Source: Erythroxylum novogranatense
Taxonomy: Eukaryota; Streptophyta; Magnoliopsida; Malpighiales; Erythroxylaceae
DNA: 64,000 nucleotides
Assembly (NCBI GenBank): GCA_029891385.1
Contig: CM057231.1
Coordinates: 65,641,103-65,705,102, forward strand
Direction of reading: 5' to 3'
The notes beneath the pieces are model-generated. The model did not search any database, was not told the DNA's origin, and saw only the letters and a list, made by a program, of their open reading frames with translations. This document shows positions 61,801-64,000 of the stretch, piece after piece (position 1 is the stretch's first letter; the number at the start of each line of letters is the position of its first letter). Position numbers and translations under genes: made by a program.

Positions 61801-62441
61801 GCTCTTTCAGTTCTTTCAGTCCGAAGTAGACCGTTACAGTATAACCCTATTCTTGGTACAATCTCGCTATCATTATTTGCCTATATTATCTACTGATATC
61901 TTACGCGAATGCAGTGAACCAATATATGCCGGATCGGATCATCTATACTTTACTCCGAGCCAATATTTTCCATTTCATGACAAATACAGTCAGAGCTGTA
62001 ATTACCTAATCATCCCGGACTTTTAATCTCACTTAAGCCTACTATAACCAGTATGCTTCCCATATCTCTAGTGGACCTCTCCCAGTTCTAGACATATTCG
62101 TTTTTCTATCACCACAATATTCCCATTTTAATCCGGGAATCCATTGATATCAATTCTTTCCTTAACCCGTCTAGGCCAACACAGTCATTCTAACCACAGT
62201 ACAATATTAATCTCCTTATCCATTTTTCCTTTTTCCTTTCCTAATTGTTTATACACTTTCAGGGTTCACCCTCTAACACAGTCTCACTTTTCTCTCACCT
62301 AGTCACTTGACACGTATGCACACGTAGGATTTCTACCCGTACGACTCAAACTAGGGATCGATTGCCACGATGCGCAATGACACGACTCAAATACATGCAC
62401 CCTATGTTCAGATCGTGCCCGGATACATTACGTACTCATCG
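58831..62441 (-). mobile_element. Interior of a minus-strand gypsy element without recognisable coding
   Basis: Lies between a polypurine tract (58817-58830) and a primer-binding site (62442-62453), so it should be the internal region, only about 3.6 kb long. I could recognise no Gag, protease, RT, RNase H or integrase motif on either strand, and the longest frames (for example 61277-61630 plus) look like chance. It may be a non-autonomous element (LARD-like), or an interior too decayed to recognise. Confidence 0.55.
61770..61797. repeat. Short tandem repeat, TAGGCAC x4
   Basis: Four perfect copies of a 7-base unit inside the non-coding interior. Confidence 0.9.
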
Positions 62442-62453
62442 GGCTCGATACCA
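62442..62453 (-). other. Primer-binding site of the right-hand gypsy element
   Basis: Minus-strand TGGTATCGAGCC, six bases after the LTR end (GGGTGTTACA). It equals the tRNA-Met site TGGTATCAGAGCC except for the loss of one A in a CAG. Confidence 0.72.
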
Positions 62454-62459
62454 CCTAAA

Positions 62460-64000
62460 TGTAACACCCATTCCGCGTGACTGAACCCGACATCAATGGT
62501 GATATCCGAGTCCGTGCCCATGAGGGTGGTTGCATCACTCAATAAACTCGGATAAATTTTTTTCAAACATTCATTCCATCGAGCCATTTCCTTTTCTTTC
62601 ATTTACACTCGTATGCTGAACACGATGAACAATTTGCATCAACGTGCATAGATAAACATTTTCATTAATACAATCGATTCTGATTATTACAAATGGTCAA
62701 CCATAAATTACAATAACCATTTTATGTACAAAACAGAACCACATTGGCCCATTAAACATACAATTAGTCATTTTAGAATACAATTCTATTGGACACTAAT
62801 GCAGACGAAAACTGATCCCGATCTCTTCTACTTCAATACCCAACAACGTTATCGCCTGCTGCCTAACGGGTATTCTTCGAGTCTGAAAATAATTGCAAAT
62901 TTTGGGTTAGTTTTGCGAACTCAGTGAGAAACCATCATCGATGGTTCACTCAACTCATGCATATTCAATTAATTTACTAAATAAAACATACAATCACATT
63001 TCTCAAATGTAAGGCGTTTCGCCTTTAATACAATTTATATTCAATCATTTATAGATGCAATGCACATGTGAAACTTTTCATTTTCATTTCATTGTTGTGA
63101 CCGTGCGCCTGAAACTATCCCAGTGACGGGCACATTGCGTTGAGCCAGTGGCTCTGAAAATATTGGGCTTGAAGCCCTGGTACATTGAGCCTGAGGCTCT
63201 GAATACGTTGGACTGAGGTCTGTGTGTTGAGCTAAAAGCTCTCATATCGTTAGGCGTGATATGCCCGATACGATGGTCTGCTCGGTCCAACCGCTTTTAT
63301 CGATCATACTTTTATGCATGCAATGTACATGTTCCAATTCACATTCACCGACATTTTACATTTCAAAGACCAATTCCCATTCCTTCGACCCTCGGTCCAG
63401 TAATTCAGTCACTAATAAATTTCATATTCACAAATTATTCCATTGAAGCACCCATGCATAGTTACACACAAATAGCACTTCGATATCACATTCCACATAT
63501 TTCAGACACCTACGGTCCAAAATCACTCAAAATCAAACACACATAACCTCCATTATCTCCACATGGCAAAATTGCAAAATATTAATCACATAAAGGTTGA
63601 GGAACCAACTAGGTTACTCACCTGTATTTTCGAGCCAAAATCTGGTCATCTCGGTGGCGTCGGTGGACCGACGCTCCAAGTGTGACTCTATAACAGTGAC
63701 AGTATACATACATTATCAATTGTTCAATCAAAACTATTTCAGAATGCACATGTAATACTTAGAAGGTGCACAATGCATGATCATGATATTCTCGTCCCTA
63801 ATCCCATTTTTTTCTATCATAAAAATTCTTCTAAAAATTAGAAACCTATTGGCGGCGACGGCATGCAATTTGGACCTTTATAGGTCCCCAATTAATTAAA
63901 CAGATCCTTATCCGGACCCACATCAATTTTATGTCTAAAAATCCCGAATCTCTCAGAAAATGAAATTCAATATTCTATGAATCCGATGCCTCAAGAATCA
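62460..64000 (-). repeat. 5' LTR of the right-hand gypsy element, runs off the window
   Basis: Begins TGTAACACCC and matches 36615-38091 to the last base of the window. It contains the stem-loop array (63142-63266) and the conserved hairpin (62907-62923). Compared with the other copy it has many single-base losses at CTG, CAG and CC/GG sites. Confidence 0.8.
63142..63266. repeat. Tandem stem-loop array, second copy
   Basis: GAGCC-agt-GGCTC (63142), GGGCT-tga-AGCCC (63165, now fully paired), GAGCC-tga-GGCTC (63187), a shortened GAC-tgag-GTC (63211), GAGCT-aaa-AGCTC (63229) and AGGCGT-gat-ATGCCC (63252). Loop bases change freely. Most stems stay paired. Confidence 0.7.

Overview
The window looks like repeat-rich, non-genic DNA of a flowering plant, probably a eudicot, from a chromosome arm or pericentromere packed with nested LTR retrotransposons. 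Every recognisable protein fragment is from Ty1/copia or Ty3/gypsy elements. The primer-binding sites match plant initiator tRNA-Met (TGGTATCAGAGC type) or are of the Tat/Athila kind. I found no intact host gene, rRNA, tRNA, operon or CRISPR array. The species cannot be named from this sequence alone.

Layout. 1-3054: AT-rich DNA with no recognised gene. 3055-7875: two diverged direct repeats of about 1.1-1.2 kb around a spacer with Tat/Athila-like 3' noncoding motifs. 7876-12613: 3' LTR and broken pol of a minus-strand chromovirus (Ty3/gypsy, Tekay/Del-like) with chromodomain, GPY/F module, integrase, RT, protease and zinc knuckle. 12614-22301: complete copia element A (minus strand), with 2.1-kb LTRs, PPT, PBS, the 5-bp target duplication CGCAT and one reading frame of 1,319 codons broken by nine in-frame stops. 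22307-23502: 5' end of a Tat/Athila-type element (gag start, decayed PBS, LTR part). 23503-34701: plus-strand copia C of the same family as A, seen as a 5' LTR with PBS and short leader, split by copia B (23923-33073, minus strand, duplication TAAAA). 34702-35691: a fourth copy, D, only an LTR fragment.

35692-64000: Ty3/gypsy LTR sequence with a left LTR end at 36615, a right LTR end plus polypurine tract at 58816, and another left LTR end with PBS at 62460. It is interrupted by two members of a second copia family. E (41367-50957) is full length, with 1.8-kb LTRs and a frameshifted gag-pol. F (53445-57763) is a deletion derivative with no coding region. The 3.6 kb between 58817 and 62459 is the interior of a minus-strand element with no coding sequence I can recognise.

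Most unusual signals. (1) A tandem row of six short stem-loops in the gypsy LTR (37221-37348, again at 63142-63266), with stems that differ in sequence but stay self-complementary. (2) Repeated leader hairpins in E and F with a paired stem substitution between the two elements. (3) Arrays of the palindrome AAGTCGACTT in the E and F leaders and directly beside the F insertion. (4) A strong excess of one-base losses at CTG/CAG/CCWGG-like sites between sister copies from 41 kb onward, which look more like long-read consensus errors at methylated CHG sites than biology, and which explain much of the frame damage in E. (5) Copia A sits exactly on the boundary between two unrelated gypsy elements while keeping a perfect target duplication.
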